Positions 1 to 8,323 of a stretch of DNA of 64,000 nt are shown here, one piece after another (the stretch's first letter is position 1; the number at the start of each line of letters is the position of its first letter). The notes under the pieces are model-generated. The model ran no database searches. It saw nothing but the letters and a program-made list of their open reading frames with translations, and was not told where the DNA came from. Both the position numbers and the translations under genes were made by a program. Source of the DNA: JAKFEW01 sp036675505 (GTDB taxonomy: Bacteria; Cyanobacteriota; Sericytochromatia; S15B-MN24; JAQBPE01); assembly GCA_036675505.1 (NCBI GenBank), contig JAKFEW010000135.1:33252-97251 (forward strand), given 5' to 3'.

Positions 1-1
1 C

Positions 2-427
2 GACCTCGAGGCCGCCTGCCGCGTGGCCCAGGCGCACGACTTCGTCGTGGCGTTGCCCGAGGGCTACGCCACGACGCTCGGCGAGGGCGGCGGCGGCCTA
101 TCCGGCGGGCAGCGGCAGCGGCTCGCGATCGCCCGCGCGCTCGTCGCCGACCCCGCCGTGCTGGTGCTCGACGAGGCGACCTCGGCGCTCGACAACGCCA
201 CCGAAGAGGCGCTGCGCCACGCGCTGGCCGATCGCATGCGCGGCCGCACCATCGTGATCGTGGCGCACCGGCTCGCGAGCATCAACGGCGCCGACCGCAT
301 CTTCGTGCTCGCCGGCGGACAGGTGGTCCAGGCGGGCACCCCGGCCGCCCTGCTCGCCGAGGAAGGCCCCTTCCGCCGCCTCGTCGAGGCCGGCGATGCA
401 GGCACCCCCTCACGCCAGGCCTCCTGA
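2..427 (+). CDS. ABC transporter ATP-binding protein, C-terminal part (cut by window edge)
   Basis: The frame is open from base 2, so only the last ~141 residues are present. The segment holds the ABC signature LSGGQRQRLAIARAL, a Walker B strand (AVLVLDEATSALD) with its catalytic Glu, and the H-loop (IVIVAHRL). This is the second half of a nucleotide-binding domain, and the 'EGYATTLGEGG' lead-in to the signature is typical of exporter-type (MsbA/lipid or peptide exporter) half-transporters, where the NBD is C-terminal. The membrane domain and Walker A lie off the left edge. Substrate cannot be told. It ends about 130 bp before the next gene, which has its own promoter. Confidence 0.93.
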   Translation, partial: DLEAACRVAQAHDFVVALPEGYATTLGEGGGGLSGGQRQRLAIARALVADPAVLVLDEATSALDNATEEALRHALADRMRGRTIVIVAHRLASINGADRIFVLAGGQVVQAGTPAALLAEEGPFRRLVEAGDAGTPSRQAS

Positions 428-438
428 AACGACGGCGC

Positions 439-514
439 GTTACATATCGTTACAAGAAATTCAGGTAAACGGGGAGTTAAGGTCTGGTTAATGTAGAGCG
501 TCTTGTGCTAATCT
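439..514 (+). promoter_or_regulatory. Upstream region of the 562 gene: GTTACA direct repeat and -10-like element
   Basis: Two GTTACA hexamers lie at 439-444 and 449-454, ten bases apart (one helical turn). A TGC-preceded TAATCT at 509-514 is a possible extended -10, about 50 nt before the start. The 9-mer GCGTTACAT at 438-446 recurs in the palindrome before the DksA-like gene (19502-19510), so a shared regulator is possible. No good -35 is seen. Confidence 0.3.
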
Positions 515-561
515 GGTTTCATCAGGATTCAACGCCGCATCCGATTTGGAGTGAGGATTCA

Positions 562-786
562 ATGGTTGAAATCACCTTCAAGCCTGGCGATATGGTCCGA
601 CTCGTCAGCGAGCCGCGCCATTCCCGCATGGACCGCCTGATCGGTCAGCCCAGCATCGTGACCAACATCGACGACACCTACTCGCCCCCGCGCTTCATCG
701 TCGCCGTCTTCGATCCTTCCAAGCGGGATCTCGAGCGCATCCGCTGCCGCCAGGAAGACCTGGAGCCGATCCGCGCCGGCCGTTAA
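562..786 (+). CDS. Small conserved-looking hypothetical protein, 74 aa
   Basis: The ATG at 562 is preceded by GGAGTGAGG at 548-556, so it is preferred over an in-frame codon at 505. The product is a small, charged, beta-rich protein (VEITFKPGDMVRLVSEP... FIVAVFDPSKRDLERIRCRQEDLEPI). The 'F.pGD.V.l' opening and alternating strands suggest an SH3-like barrel of the kind seen in small nucleic-acid or protein binding modules, but no family is recognised. It is monocistronic: its own promoter region lies upstream and a strong hairpin follows directly. Confidence 0.75.
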   Translation: MVEITFKPGDMVRLVSEPRHSRMDRLIGQPSIVTNIDDTYSPPRFIVAVFDPSKRDLERIRCRQEDLEPIRAGR

Positions 787-806
787 TTGAAAAATGATTG
801 AAAGCA

Positions 807-830
807 AGGCCCGAGCGAATGCTCGGGCCT
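807..830. terminator. Bidirectional intrinsic terminator between convergent genes
   Basis: Perfect 10-bp stem (807-816 with 821-830) and a GAAT loop, placed between the stops of the 562 gene (plus) and the DUF4177-like gene (minus). The T-richer flank lies on the minus-strand side (reading ...TTCAATCATTTTTC), so it should serve the minus gene at least as well. Confidence 0.8.
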
Positions 831-834
831 CTTG

Positions 835-1140
835 CTACAGGGGGCGCTTGAGGAAGCAGACGATCGTGCGTGCGTTCGGATCGAAGAACGCCGAGACCAG
901 CTCCCAACCCTGCAGGCCCAGCAGCCGCAGCTCGGCCTCGCTGTCGCCCAGCAACGCCACCCGGTTGTAGGTGATCTGCTTGTACTCCCAGCGCGTGATC
1001 GGCCGCGCGGTCGCGGCCGGCGCAGGCGCCGTGATGGCGGGCGGCGGCGTCGCCAGGACCGGCTGGGGCATCGCCGCGTGGGCGGGGCCAGCCCAGGTCA
1101 CCGCCGCGAGCCAGAGGCTCAGCCCAGCTCGTCGTAGCAA
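835..1140 (-). CDS. Exported DUF4177-like protein
   Basis: 101 aa from a TTG start at 1140. It begins with a signal peptide (LRRAGLSLWLAAVTWAGPAHA, cleavage near residue 22), then a Pro/Ala linker, then the compact motif WEYKQITYNRV...LGLQGWELVSAFFD...TIVCFLKRP. That WEYK...GWELV...FLKR pattern is the hallmark of the small DUF4177 domain, whose function is unknown. The start overlaps the last 22 bases of the upstream TPR gene, so the pair is probably translationally coupled and the two products may act together in or outside the membrane. Confidence 0.7.
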   Translation of the reverse strand: MLRRAGLSLWLAAVTWAGPAHAAMPQPVLATPPPAITAPAPAATARPITRWEYKQITYNRVALLGDSEAELRLLGLQGWELVSAFFDPNARTIVCFLKRPL

Positions 1141-2246
1141 CGCGTCAGGTTCTCCTGGTAGAAGGGGTCGTGGGGCTGGAGCTCGACGGCCTTCTTGAGC
1201 TGGTCGAGCGCCAGAGCGCGATCGCCATGCTCGAGGTAGGCCATGCCCAGGTTGTTGTGGAACATCGCCCGCTCCGGCTCCGTGACCGACGTCGAGTTGG
1301 CGGCGAGGTAGGCAGCCAGCTTGTAGAGCTGGATCGCCTTGTCGTAGTTGCCTTCCTGGTTGTAGAGCGAGGCCGCCTGGCTGTAGAGGCCGGCGAGCAG
1401 GCTGTCGTAGATGTCCGGCGGGATGTCGGCCAGGGCCTCCTCCACCTTCTCGATCGCCTTCTTGCGCTTGCCGGCCAGATCGTAGGCCTGCGACAGGTTC
1501 GTCAGGATGCGCACGCGGCAGACCACGTCGTGCGGATCGTAGGACAGGCCCTCCTCCAACACCTCGGTCGCCGCGTCGTAGTCCTCGAACGCGATGTAGA
1601 TGTTGCCCATCTCGTTGCAGAGCTCGGCGAGGAAGTTCACCATCGCGTACTTGTCGCAGAGCGCGGCCGCGATCTCGAGCTCGCGCAGGGCGCGCAAGAA
1701 GAGGTAGCGGTCGCGCATCGCGAGGCCGCGCTCCCAGTGCAGGGAAATCTCGGCCCGATCGGAGGCCATTTCCTTCGCGATCTCCTCGTCGGTCTCGTCG
1801 GCGAGCGCCTCGAGGTAGTTGTAGCGCCGCTCTTCCTCCTCGAGCCCGAGCAGGAACGCGCTCAGATCGCCTCGCTTTTCGCGCCAGAACTCGGCGAGCG
1901 GCTCAGGCAGGCTGGCGACCGTTTCTTCATCCTCGATCAGGTAGGTGAACTCGCCGTTGGTGAAGGCGGCGTCGAGCAGGCCCACGATCTCGCCATTGTG
2001 GAAGAGGTAGTACTTCCGCCGATCGAGGAGGTTCTCGCCCTGGAAGGCGTCCTCGTCCTCGGGTGCCGGATCGACCTCCACGAGCATGTACTCGGCCGGC
2101 AGCGTTAGCGCGAAGCGATCGATGTCGCCCGCGCACGCCTCCCACATGGCCGCCTCTTCGGGCGGCAGCTCGACGGGCTTGTCGGGTCGGATGAAGCCGA
2201 TGACCTGCTGATCGCGGAGGAGCAGGTACTTCCGCGCTTGATTCAC
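1119..2246 (-). CDS. TPR-repeat protein
   Basis: The chosen start is GTG 2246 (VNQARKYLLLRDQQVIGF), with AGGGA about 11 nt upstream; a TTG at 2309 would add 21 unconvincing residues. The 375-aa product has an acidic N-terminal half of unknown fold with two similar blocks (KYLLLRDQQVIGFI and KYYLFHNGEIVGLL), then at least four tetratricopeptide repeats (for example EMGNIYIAFEDYDAATEVLEEGL-type and HNNLGMAYLEHGDRALALDQL). TPRs are protein-binding scaffolds. It is cytoplasmic by sequence (no signal peptide) and overlaps the DUF4177-like gene downstream. The duplicated N-terminal block is not one I recognise. Confidence 0.8.
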   Translation of the reverse strand: MNQARKYLLLRDQQVIGFIRPDKPVELPPEEAAMWEACAGDIDRFALTLPAEYMLVEVDPAPEDEDAFQGENLLDRRKYYLFHNGEIVGLLDAAFTNGEFTYLIEDEETVASLPEPLAEFWREKRGDLSAFLLGLEEEERRYNYLEALADETDEEIAKEMASDRAEISLHWERGLAMRDRYLFLRALRELEIAAALCDKYAMVNFLAELCNEMGNIYIAFEDYDAATEVLEEGLSYDPHDVVCRVRILTNLSQAYDLAGKRKKAIEKVEEALADIPPDIYDSLLAGLYSQAASLYNQEGNYDKAIQLYKLAAYLAANSTSVTEPERAMFHNNLGMAYLEHGDRALALDQLKKAVELQPHDPFYQENLTRCYDELG

Positions 2247-2429
2247 GTGAAACGGGATCCCTTCGGTGCGTGAGGCCCCATGATGCCTGATCGGGCTGCC
2301 CGGCGGCAAGTTTAACCAGAGCTTGAAACAAGCTTATTTCCGGGTTGACCTGCGAGACGCATCCCGGGACGTTCCCCCTTCGATAACCCTTACATCAAGT
2401 GTTAAGTGCGTGCAGTGGAGGTTCCGGAA

Positions 2430-3461
2430 ATGGTGCAGTTCGAAAACAAGAAGCTGGTCCTCGCAGGCGTCGTCGCCGCGATCTTGCTGACCGGCTGTGG
2501 CAAGAACGGTCCCACCACGGCCGCCCGACCGATCCCGCTGGGCGACAGCACGGAGGCGATTGCCCCGGCCGATCCGCAGAACCTCGAGGCGATCGCCCCG
2601 GTCGCCGACGAGCTGCCGGTGACCAACGATCCGATCGCCGAGCCGCCGGTCGACGAGACCGCAGCCTCGCCCGACGCCGTGGCCACCACCGCCACCGCTG
2701 GCGACGCCGAAGACGAAGCGGCCGCGAAGGCGAAGGCCGAAGCGGACGCCAAGAAGAAGGCCGAAGAAGATGCGGCCGCCGCGGCGGCGGCCGAGGAGGC
2801 CGCCAAGCGCGACGCCGAGGCCGCCAAGGAGGCCGAAGAGGCCGCCAAGCGCAAGGAAGAAGCAAAGAAGAAGAAGGCCGAAGAGGAGGCCCAGGAGAAG
2901 GCCGAGAAGCTCGAGCGCCAGACGCCGAAGTTCTCGAAGGCGATCGGCGAGGGCAGCCTGCACGCGGCCAACGGCCTCGCGATCCTCGACGGCATCCTGT
3001 ACGTGGTCGACAACGCCCGCCAGGGCCTGTTCGGCAAGTTCGCCGCGGTCCGCTCGTACGAGATCGCCACGGGCGAGTTCCAGTCGAGCATCGAGAACAT
3101 CGGCTGGGTCGGCGCGAAGAACCTGCCCACCAGCGTCACCCGCGTGAAGATCAAGGACGGCAGCCTCATCGCCGCCGACGGCACGAAGTCGTACACCTTC
3201 TCGCTCGACGGCGCGCTGACCAACACCGAAGACACGACCTTCACGATGCCCACCGAGGCCACGACCGCGGATGGCGACGACACCTACAAGATCAAGGGCG
3301 GCACCATCGTCCGCTACGACGACGACGACGACAAGGTCTGCGAGTTCGGCGAGGATGAACTGACGGAGCCCGTCTCGATCGCCCTCGACGCCGAAGGCAA
3401 CATCTACGTCTCGGAGAAGTCGGGCGCCAAGGTCGTGGTGTTCGAGAAGCCGGAAGACTGA
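2430..3461 (+). CDS. Lipoprotein with charged coiled coil and NHL/beta-propeller-like C-terminus
   Basis: ATG 2430 has TGGAGG at 2416-2421; an upstream GTG at 2406 lacks support. 343 aa. Residues 9-23 form a lipoprotein signal with lipobox LTGC (Cys23). Residues ~85-165 are an Ala/Glu/Lys-rich stretch (EEAAKRKEEAKKKKAEEEA) predicted to be a long single helix or coiled coil. The rest is beta-rich with repeated 'ANGLAILDGILYVVDN' and 'PVSIALDAEGNIYVSEKSG' strands, typical of NHL/SMP-30-like propeller blades; too few blades are visible for a complete propeller. A (Asp)5 run lies near residue 295. Role unknown; a surface-anchored binding protein on a stalk is a reasonable guess. Confidence 0.75.
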   Translation: MVQFENKKLVLAGVVAAILLTGCGKNGPTTAARPIPLGDSTEAIAPADPQNLEAIAPVADELPVTNDPIAEPPVDETAASPDAVATTATAGDAEDEAAAKAKAEADAKKKAEEDAAAAAAAEEAAKRDAEAAKEAEEAAKRKEEAKKKKAEEEAQEKAEKLERQTPKFSKAIGEGSLHAANGLAILDGILYVVDNARQGLFGKFAAVRSYEIATGEFQSSIENIGWVGAKNLPTSVTRVKIKDGSLIAADGTKSYTFSLDGALTNTEDTTFTMPTEATTADGDDTYKIKGGTIVRYDDDDDKVCEFGEDELTEPVSIALDAEGNIYVSEKSGAKVVVFEKPED

Positions 3462-3480
3462 CCAGCCGACAACCGAAACG

Positions 3481-3509
3481 AAGGCCGGGGGCGATGCCCC
3501 CGGCCTTTT
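3481..3509. terminator. Intrinsic terminator
   Basis: Perfect 12-bp stem (3481-3492 with 3496-3507), GAT loop, followed by TT. It lies between the lipoprotein gene and the convergent tatC, whose stop codon begins at 3509, and may serve both. Confidence 0.85.
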
Positions 3510-4261
3510 CACTTGCCGGTCAGCCGGATCAAGAAGATGCTGAGCTCGAAGAGCAGGTAGAGCGCCCCCGCCATCATGACCTGGCTGAACACGTCGATCG
3601 ACGGCGTCAGGATCGCGGCGACCACGAAGGACACGAAAAAGGCCGTACGCCGGTGGCGCGCGAGCGAGTAACTCGTGACCACGCCAATCGCCGAGGCCGC
3701 CAGCAAGAAGAGCGGCAGCTCGAAGGCGATGCCGGTCGCGAACACCAGGCCGGCGGCGAAGCCGAGGTACTTGCCGACCTGCAGGAGGGGCTTCACCTCG
3801 ACGGGCGCGAAGCCGATCAGGAAGGCGAGGCCCGCCGGCAGCAGCAGGAAGTACGCGAAGAGCATCCCGAGCGAGAAGAAGAAGAACGCCCCGAGCACGG
3901 TGGGGATGGCCCAGCGCCGCTCGGTGGGCATCAGCCCGGGCCCCACGAAAGCCAACAGCTGGTAGAGCACGATGGGCAGGGCGAGGTAGACGCCGCCGAG
4001 CAGCGAGATCTTCACGGCCGCCATGAAGTACTCGCCGGGGCTCGTGAAGATCAGCTCGACATGGGGAGCCGCGCCGCCGAACGGCCCGATGGGGGCGTGC
4101 AGCGGCGCTTCCAGGATGCGGATGACCGGGCCGTTGTAGACGAAGACGGCGATCGAGGTGACCGTGACCGCCCCGAGGCCTTTGAAGATGCGCCAGCGCA
4201 TCTCCTCGAGGTGGTCGACAACCGACATCTCCGGCCCGCCATCGGTAACGGTGGCGGGCAA
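3509..4261 (-). CDS. tatC: Twin-arginine translocase subunit TatC
   Basis: 250 aa, six hydrophobic segments, the usual TatC length. It carries the N-terminal cytoplasmic motif SVVDHLEEMRWRI (family pattern HLxELRxR), the periplasmic-loop 'FTSPGEYF' and the 'LTPSIDVFSQ' segment before the last helices (family: TPPDxxSQ). TatC recognises the twin-arginine signal peptide and exports folded proteins. The TTG at 4261 has GACGAGG five bases upstream; an ATG at 4228 is possible but has no spaced Shine-Dalgarno. It lies 49 bp downstream of hpf on the same strand. TatA/B are not in the window. Confidence 0.95.
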   Translation of the reverse strand: MPATVTDGGPEMSVVDHLEEMRWRIFKGLGAVTVTSIAVFVYNGPVIRILEAPLHAPIGPFGGAAPHVELIFTSPGEYFMAAVKISLLGGVYLALPIVLYQLLAFVGPGLMPTERRWAIPTVLGAFFFFSLGMLFAYFLLLPAGLAFLIGFAPVEVKPLLQVGKYLGFAAGLVFATGIAFELPLFLLAASAIGVVTSYSLARHRRTAFFVSFVVAAILTPSIDVFSQVMMAGALYLLFELSIFLIRLTGK

Positions 4262-4310
4262 CGGAGCCTCGTCGTCTTGATCGGGCGTCGCCAGGGGCGC
4301 CGACTCTCTC

Positions 4311-4883
4311 TTACTTCGTCTGCGGCTCGATCAGGCCGTAGTGGCCGTCGCGCCGGTGGTACACGATGCTGATGCGGTTGTTGTCCGGGTTCTGGAAGAC
4401 GTAGAAGTCGTGGCCGAGCATCTCCATCTGGGCGACGGCCTCGTCCGGGTCCATCGGCTTGATCTCGAACTTCTTGTTCCGGACGATCTGCGGCTTCTCG
4501 CTCTCTTCCTCGAACTCCTCGACGTTGACGACCGTGACGGGCTCCATCTCGAGCACGCCCGCGCTGGTCTTCACGCGGTCGATCTTGCCGCCGTGGGTCT
4601 GCTTGAAGCGCGAGATCTGGCGCTCGAGCTTGTCGGTCACGAGATCGATCGCGGCGTACATGTTGTCCTTGGCTTCTTCGCCGCGGATGACGCCGCCTTT
4701 GAGGTGCAGGGTGACCTCGACGATCTGGTTGTTGGCGACGCGCTTGTTCTTGATGACGTTGAATTCGACCTGAGCGTCTATGATGCCGTCGAAATACTTG
4801 GTGATCCGGGAGATCTTCTGCTGCGCGTAGTCACGCAGCGACTCCGTCACCTCCATGTTCTTGCCCTTGATGACCAGATCCAT
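4311..4883 (-). CDS. hpf: Ribosome hibernation promoting factor, long form
   Basis: 190 aa. Residues 1-100 are the S30AE/HPF domain (MDLVIKGKNMEVTESLRDYA...KISRITKYFDGIIDAQVEF) that occupies the decoding region of idle 30S subunits. A linker and a C-terminal dimerisation domain follow (VRNKKFEIKPMDPDEAVAQM...FYVFQNPDNNRISIVYHRRDG). The C-terminal domain makes this the long form that dimerises 70S ribosomes into 100S particles on its own. AGAGGTG precedes the ATG, and a consensus TATAAT sits 35 nt upstream. Expression is probably tuned to growth phase as in other bacteria; tatC downstream may be cotranscribed. Confidence 0.96.
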   Translation of the reverse strand: MDLVIKGKNMEVTESLRDYAQQKISRITKYFDGIIDAQVEFNVIKNKRVANNQIVEVTLHLKGGVIRGEEAKDNMYAAIDLVTDKLERQISRFKQTHGGKIDRVKTSAGVLEMEPVTVVNVEEFEEESEKPQIVRNKKFEIKPMDPDEAVAQMEMLGHDFYVFQNPDNNRISIVYHRRDGHYGLIEPQTK

Positions 4884-4918
4884 ACTGCACCTCTTCTCTA
4901 GCTTTTTACGGCCACCCC

Positions 4919-4924
4919 ATTATA
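4919..4924 (-). promoter_or_regulatory. -10 element (TATAAT) for hpf
   Basis: Perfect TATAAT on the minus strand, 35 nt upstream of the hpf ATG and within the only space between whiA and hpf. Confidence 0.6.
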
Positions 4925-4988
4925 TCCGCCGATCACGCAATTGCAATGGCGGGGAAACCCGGATGGCAAGCCACGTCGAGGCGGGCGA

Positions 4989-5918
4989 TCAGCCTTCTGT
5001 GCGCGGGCCGCCCTTTTCGCCGTACGCCTGGTGGAGCAACTTGAGGCGATGGTTCACCGCAGACTTGCTCATCGGCGGCTCGAGGGCCTGTCCGAGCTCC
5101 TGCAGGCTCGCGTAGGGCATCTCCAGCCGCACGGCGGCGACCGCCCGGCAGTCGTCGGGCATCGCCTGGAGCCAGCCCTGGCGCTCGAGCCAGGCGACCT
5201 CCTCGACCTGGCGCTGGGCCGAGGTGAGCGTGCGGGTGAGGTTCGCGGTTTCGCAGTTCACCACCCGCTGCACGTTGTTCACGAGGTCCTTGCCGATCCG
5301 CACCTCCTCCCACTGCATCAGCGCCAGGTGGGCGCCGATCAGCGTGAGGAACTCCGCGATGTGGTCGCTGTCCTTCACGTACACCGTCCAGACCTCGGAG
5401 TGCGCGGCGCGGTGGTATCGCCTCGCCTGCACGCCCTCGCGCTCGAGCAACTCCAGGATCCAGGCGGTGACGGCCTCGCTGGCGTTGAACTCCAGGTGGT
5501 AGGCCTTGGTAGGGGCCACGATCGATCCGCAGCCCATGAACACCCCGCGCAGGAACGAGCGCCGGCAGCAGGCCTTGCGGCCGATCGCGTCCTGCAGCTG
5601 TTCGATCGTGACCTTGGCCGGCAGCATGCCGCTCGGCCCCACAGGAATGGCCACCCGGTAGACCGCGGGCTTGTGGTGGCCCGGATCCGTGCGCGCCTCG
5701 ACGACCGGGTTGGTGGCGTAGAGCGCCTTGCCGAGCTTGAAGAGGTGGCGGGCGATCGCCGCGTTGTCGAACTGGAAGACCAGGTGCGGCTGCCCGTTCA
5801 GCGACACAGCCTCCATGCCTGAGACGATCGCGAAGGCCAGGAGCTGGGCCTGGCGGTCGCAGGCCTTCTCGACGGGCAGCTGCGCGAGCTGGTTGCGGAC
5901 GTCGCGCGAGAAGGACAA
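4989..5918 (-). CDS. whiA: WhiA-type DNA-binding regulator
   Basis: 309 aa from TTG 5918, which has AGGAGG seven bases upstream; longer in-frame versions lack support and overlap yvcK. The N-terminal half is the degenerate LAGLIDADG homing-endonuclease-like fold (CCRRSFLRGVFMGCGSI, AYHLEF), then the conserved 'GKDLVNNVQRVVNCETANL' stretch, then a C-terminal helix-turn-helix (LQELGQALEPPMSKSAVNHR). Length and domain order match WhiA. In actinobacteria WhiA controls sporulation septation, and in Bacillus it affects cell division and nucleoid organisation; its role here is inferred only by orthology. It begins 2 nt after the yvcK stop. Confidence 0.95.
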   Translation of the reverse strand: MSFSRDVRNQLAQLPVEKACDRQAQLLAFAIVSGMEAVSLNGQPHLVFQFDNAAIARHLFKLGKALYATNPVVEARTDPGHHKPAVYRVAIPVGPSGMLPAKVTIEQLQDAIGRKACCRRSFLRGVFMGCGSIVAPTKAYHLEFNASEAVTAWILELLEREGVQARRYHRAAHSEVWTVYVKDSDHIAEFLTLIGAHLALMQWEEVRIGKDLVNNVQRVVNCETANLTRTLTSAQRQVEEVAWLERQGWLQAMPDDCRAVAAVRLEMPYASLQELGQALEPPMSKSAVNHRLKLLHQAYGEKGGPRTEG

Positions 5919-5920
5919 CG

Positions 5921-7213
5921 CTAGACCTCCTGCACGGCGGCCAGCGGCACGCGATCGACCCGCCGATCGTCCGGCACGATCGCCTCCCACCATGTCATGA
6001 TCGCCGCGGCGAGCAGCCCGGAATGATGGCGCACGGTGTCGGCCTCGTCGAGGAACGCGCCGCGCACGGGCGTCGCGCCGAGCGCGACCAGCTCTTCCCA
6101 GTCCAGCGTGACCGGGAATTGGCCGTGGGCCTCGTAGGCCTCGCGCAGCCGCCACGGCAGGGCGTCGTTCACGAGCACGTGCTGCACCAGGCCCGCCCCG
6201 CCATAGCGGGCGAGCACCCGCACGTGGTCCGCCGCGGTGAAGCCGTCGGTCTCGCCGGCCTGGGTCATCACGTTGCAGACGTACAGGATCGGCGCCCGCG
6301 AGCGCCGCAGCGCGTCACGCAGGCCGGGCACGAGCAGGTTGGGCACCAGGCTGGTGTAGAGCGAGCCCGGCCCGATGATGATCGCGTCCGCCTCCTCGAT
6401 CGCCTTGACCGCCTCGGGCACGGGCTTGGGCTCGGCCGGCGCGCACCACATGTCGGTGATGGGGCGTCGCCAGGCCGTGATGTTCGATTCACCCTCCACC
6501 ACCGTACCGTCCACGAAGCGCGCATAAAGCGTCATCGGCTCGCCGGTGGCCGGCACGACCTGGCCGCGCACGGCGAGGATCCGGCAGGCCGCCTGGATCG
6601 CCTTGTGCGGATCGCCCGTCACGCCGATCAGCGCGGCCAGGAAGACGTTGCCGAAGGCGTGGCCGCCGAGGCCGCGATCGCCCGGGAAGCGGAAGCGGAA
6701 GAGGTCCGTGAGCAAGCGCTCCTCACCGGCGAGCGCCGTGATGCAGTTGCGGATGTCGCCGGGCGGCAGGACGCCGAGCTCCTGGCGGATGCGCCCTGAG
6801 CTGCCGCCGTCGTCTGCCACGGTCACCACGGCGGTGAGGTTGTCGGAGTATTCCTTGAGGCCGCGCAGCAAGGTGGCGAGGCCCGTGCCGCCGCCGATCG
6901 CCACGATCTTAGGGCCGCGCTTGCGGGCCCGACTCGCGAAGACCGCATCGACCAGCAGCGTGTCCGGCTTGAGCACCTCGACGACCAGCGCGATCGCGCG
7001 GTGCAGGCCGTAGGCGGCCGCCCAGATGCCCGCGCCGAGTAGCACCAGCCCCCAGGCGAGCAGCCAATGCGCCTGGGCGGGACGCAACGCGTCGTAGACC
7101 GCGAGCGCGACCGCCGCGTTCATCAGCGCGATGCCGCCGACGATCGTCAGCAGCCAGCGTTTGATGCGCATCCCGGGCAGCGCCCAGGTCCGCAGCTCGT
7201 TCCAGTTAGCCAC
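5921..7213 (-). CDS. yvcK: YvcK/CofD-like gluconeogenesis factor with N-terminal membrane helices
   Basis: 430 aa, GTG start with GAGG upstream. Residues ~100-400 are the CofD-like fold: KIVAIGGGTGLATLLRGLK, VTVADDGGSSGRIR, PPGDIRNC, IIIGPGSLYTSLVPNLLV. YvcK binds UDP-sugars and is needed for growth on gluconeogenic carbon and for cell-wall homeostasis in Bacillus. Unlike the Bacillus protein (~317 aa), it has an extra ~100 residues with two membrane helices (WLLTIVGGIALMNAAVALAV and WLLAWGLVLLGAGIWAAAYG), as in cyanobacterial and some deep-branching homologues. It is the middle gene of rapZ-yvcK-whiA, 12 bp after rapZ. Confidence 0.95.
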   Translation of the reverse strand: MANWNELRTWALPGMRIKRWLLTIVGGIALMNAAVALAVYDALRPAQAHWLLAWGLVLLGAGIWAAAYGLHRAIALVVEVLKPDTLLVDAVFASRARKRGPKIVAIGGGTGLATLLRGLKEYSDNLTAVVTVADDGGSSGRIRQELGVLPPGDIRNCITALAGEERLLTDLFRFRFPGDRGLGGHAFGNVFLAALIGVTGDPHKAIQAACRILAVRGQVVPATGEPMTLYARFVDGTVVEGESNITAWRRPITDMWCAPAEPKPVPEAVKAIEEADAIIIGPGSLYTSLVPNLLVPGLRDALRRSRAPILYVCNVMTQAGETDGFTAADHVRVLARYGGAGLVQHVLVNDALPWRLREAYEAHGQFPVTLDWEELVALGATPVRGAFLDEADTVRHHSGLLAAAIMTWWEAIVPDDRRVDRVPLAAVQEV

Positions 7214-7225
7214 CTCGACCTCTGA

Positions 7226-8149
7226 CTAGAGCCGCGGCGAGGCGGGCTCCTGGCCGTCCTTGGGCCGCACGGCGTAGTATTCCGGCTGGCGATTCACGTC
7301 GCGGTGGTTTTCGACGACCCTGTATTCCTTCTCGCGCAGGTGCCCGACGAGGTGCTGGGCGATCGCCACGCTGCGGTGACGGCCGCCGGTGCAGCCGATG
7401 CCGAGCGAGAGGTGGGTCTTGCCTTCGGCGAGGTAGTGCGGCAACAGGAAGTCGAGCATTGCCGTGAACTGGATCAGGAACTCCTGCGTGACCGAATGGC
7501 CGAGCACGAAGTCCCTCACGGGCTCGTCCATACCCGTGAACGGGCGCAGCTCGAGGTCGTAGTGCGGGTTGGGCAAGAAGCGCACGTCGAAGACCAGGTC
7601 GGCATCGAGCGGTGGGCCGTACTTGTAGCCGAAGCTCTGCACGGTGATTTGCATGCTCGAGGCGCGCTGCTCGTCCTGGATGAAGAGCGAGAGCAGCTTT
7701 TCCTTGAGCTGGCGCGGCGAGAGCTCGGTGGTGTCGATGATCGCCTGCGCTTCGGCGCGGATGGCCGTGAGGCGCTCGCGCTCCTTGCGGATCGAGCCGA
7801 GCAGCGAGGTCTCCTCGCCGAGCATCGGGTGCCTGCGGCGGGTCTCGGAGAAGCGCTTGACCAGCGCCTCGTCAGCGGCTTCGAGGAAAATCACCTTGAC
7901 GGGATGGCCCGCCTCGAAGGCCGTGCGCAGGTTGGCGGCGACCGAGTCGAAGAAGGCGCCGCCTCGCGTGTCCATCACCACGGCGACCTGGCCGAAGCGG
8001 GGCAGCGTGAGATCGATGAACTGGGGCAGCAGCGGCGGGATCAGGTTGTCCACGCAGAAGTAGCCCAGGTCCTCGAAGCAGCGTAGCGCGCGGGTCTTCC
8101 CCGCGCCCGAGAGCCCGGTGATGATCAAAATCTGCTGCGGCGTCTCCAC
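7226..8149 (-). CDS. rapZ: RapZ/YvcJ-family nucleotide-binding protein
   Basis: 307 aa. Walker A is GLSGAGKT (residues 12-19), a Walker-B-like VVMDTRGG follows near residue 60, and the conserved C-terminal RapZ block contains GIGCTGGRHRSVAIAQHL. In enterobacteria RapZ adapts the small RNA GlmZ for RNase E and so senses glucosamine-6-phosphate; Bacillus YvcJ is a GTPase linked to competence. The GTG start has only a G-rich weak Shine-Dalgarno. It leads the rapZ-yvcK-whiA operon, driven by a GGG-TATTAT promoter 41 nt upstream. All three genes link cell-wall sugar status and division in other bacteria. Confidence 0.95.
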   Translation of the reverse strand: METPQQILIITGLSGAGKTRALRCFEDLGYFCVDNLIPPLLPQFIDLTLPRFGQVAVVMDTRGGAFFDSVAANLRTAFEAGHPVKVIFLEAADEALVKRFSETRRRHPMLGEETSLLGSIRKERERLTAIRAEAQAIIDTTELSPRQLKEKLLSLFIQDEQRASSMQITVQSFGYKYGPPLDADLVFDVRFLPNPHYDLELRPFTGMDEPVRDFVLGHSVTQEFLIQFTAMLDFLLPHYLAEGKTHLSLGIGCTGGRHRSVAIAQHLVGHLREKEYRVVENHRDVNRQPEYYAVRPKDGQEPASPRL

Positions 8150-8190
8150 CGTCCACCCCCACTCGCGTTCCCGTGTACCGACGTCCTACC

Positions 8191-8196
8191 ATAATA
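8191..8196 (-). promoter_or_regulatory. -10 element (GGG-TATTAT) for rapZ-yvcK-whiA
   Basis: TATTAT on the minus strand directly preceded by GGG, 41 nt before the rapZ start. It matches the GG-preceded TANNNT form seen at many genes in this window. Confidence 0.55.
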
Positions 8197-8323
8197 CCCG
8201 GGCGCGGCCCGCCATGTCAACGCGACAAACGGCTCGTGGCGCGGGTTCCGGGGAACGGTTTATGCTAGACTGGTAGGCATCGCTACCCGCCTACGTCAGG
8301 AGATTCCTATCCCACCGCGCCTG

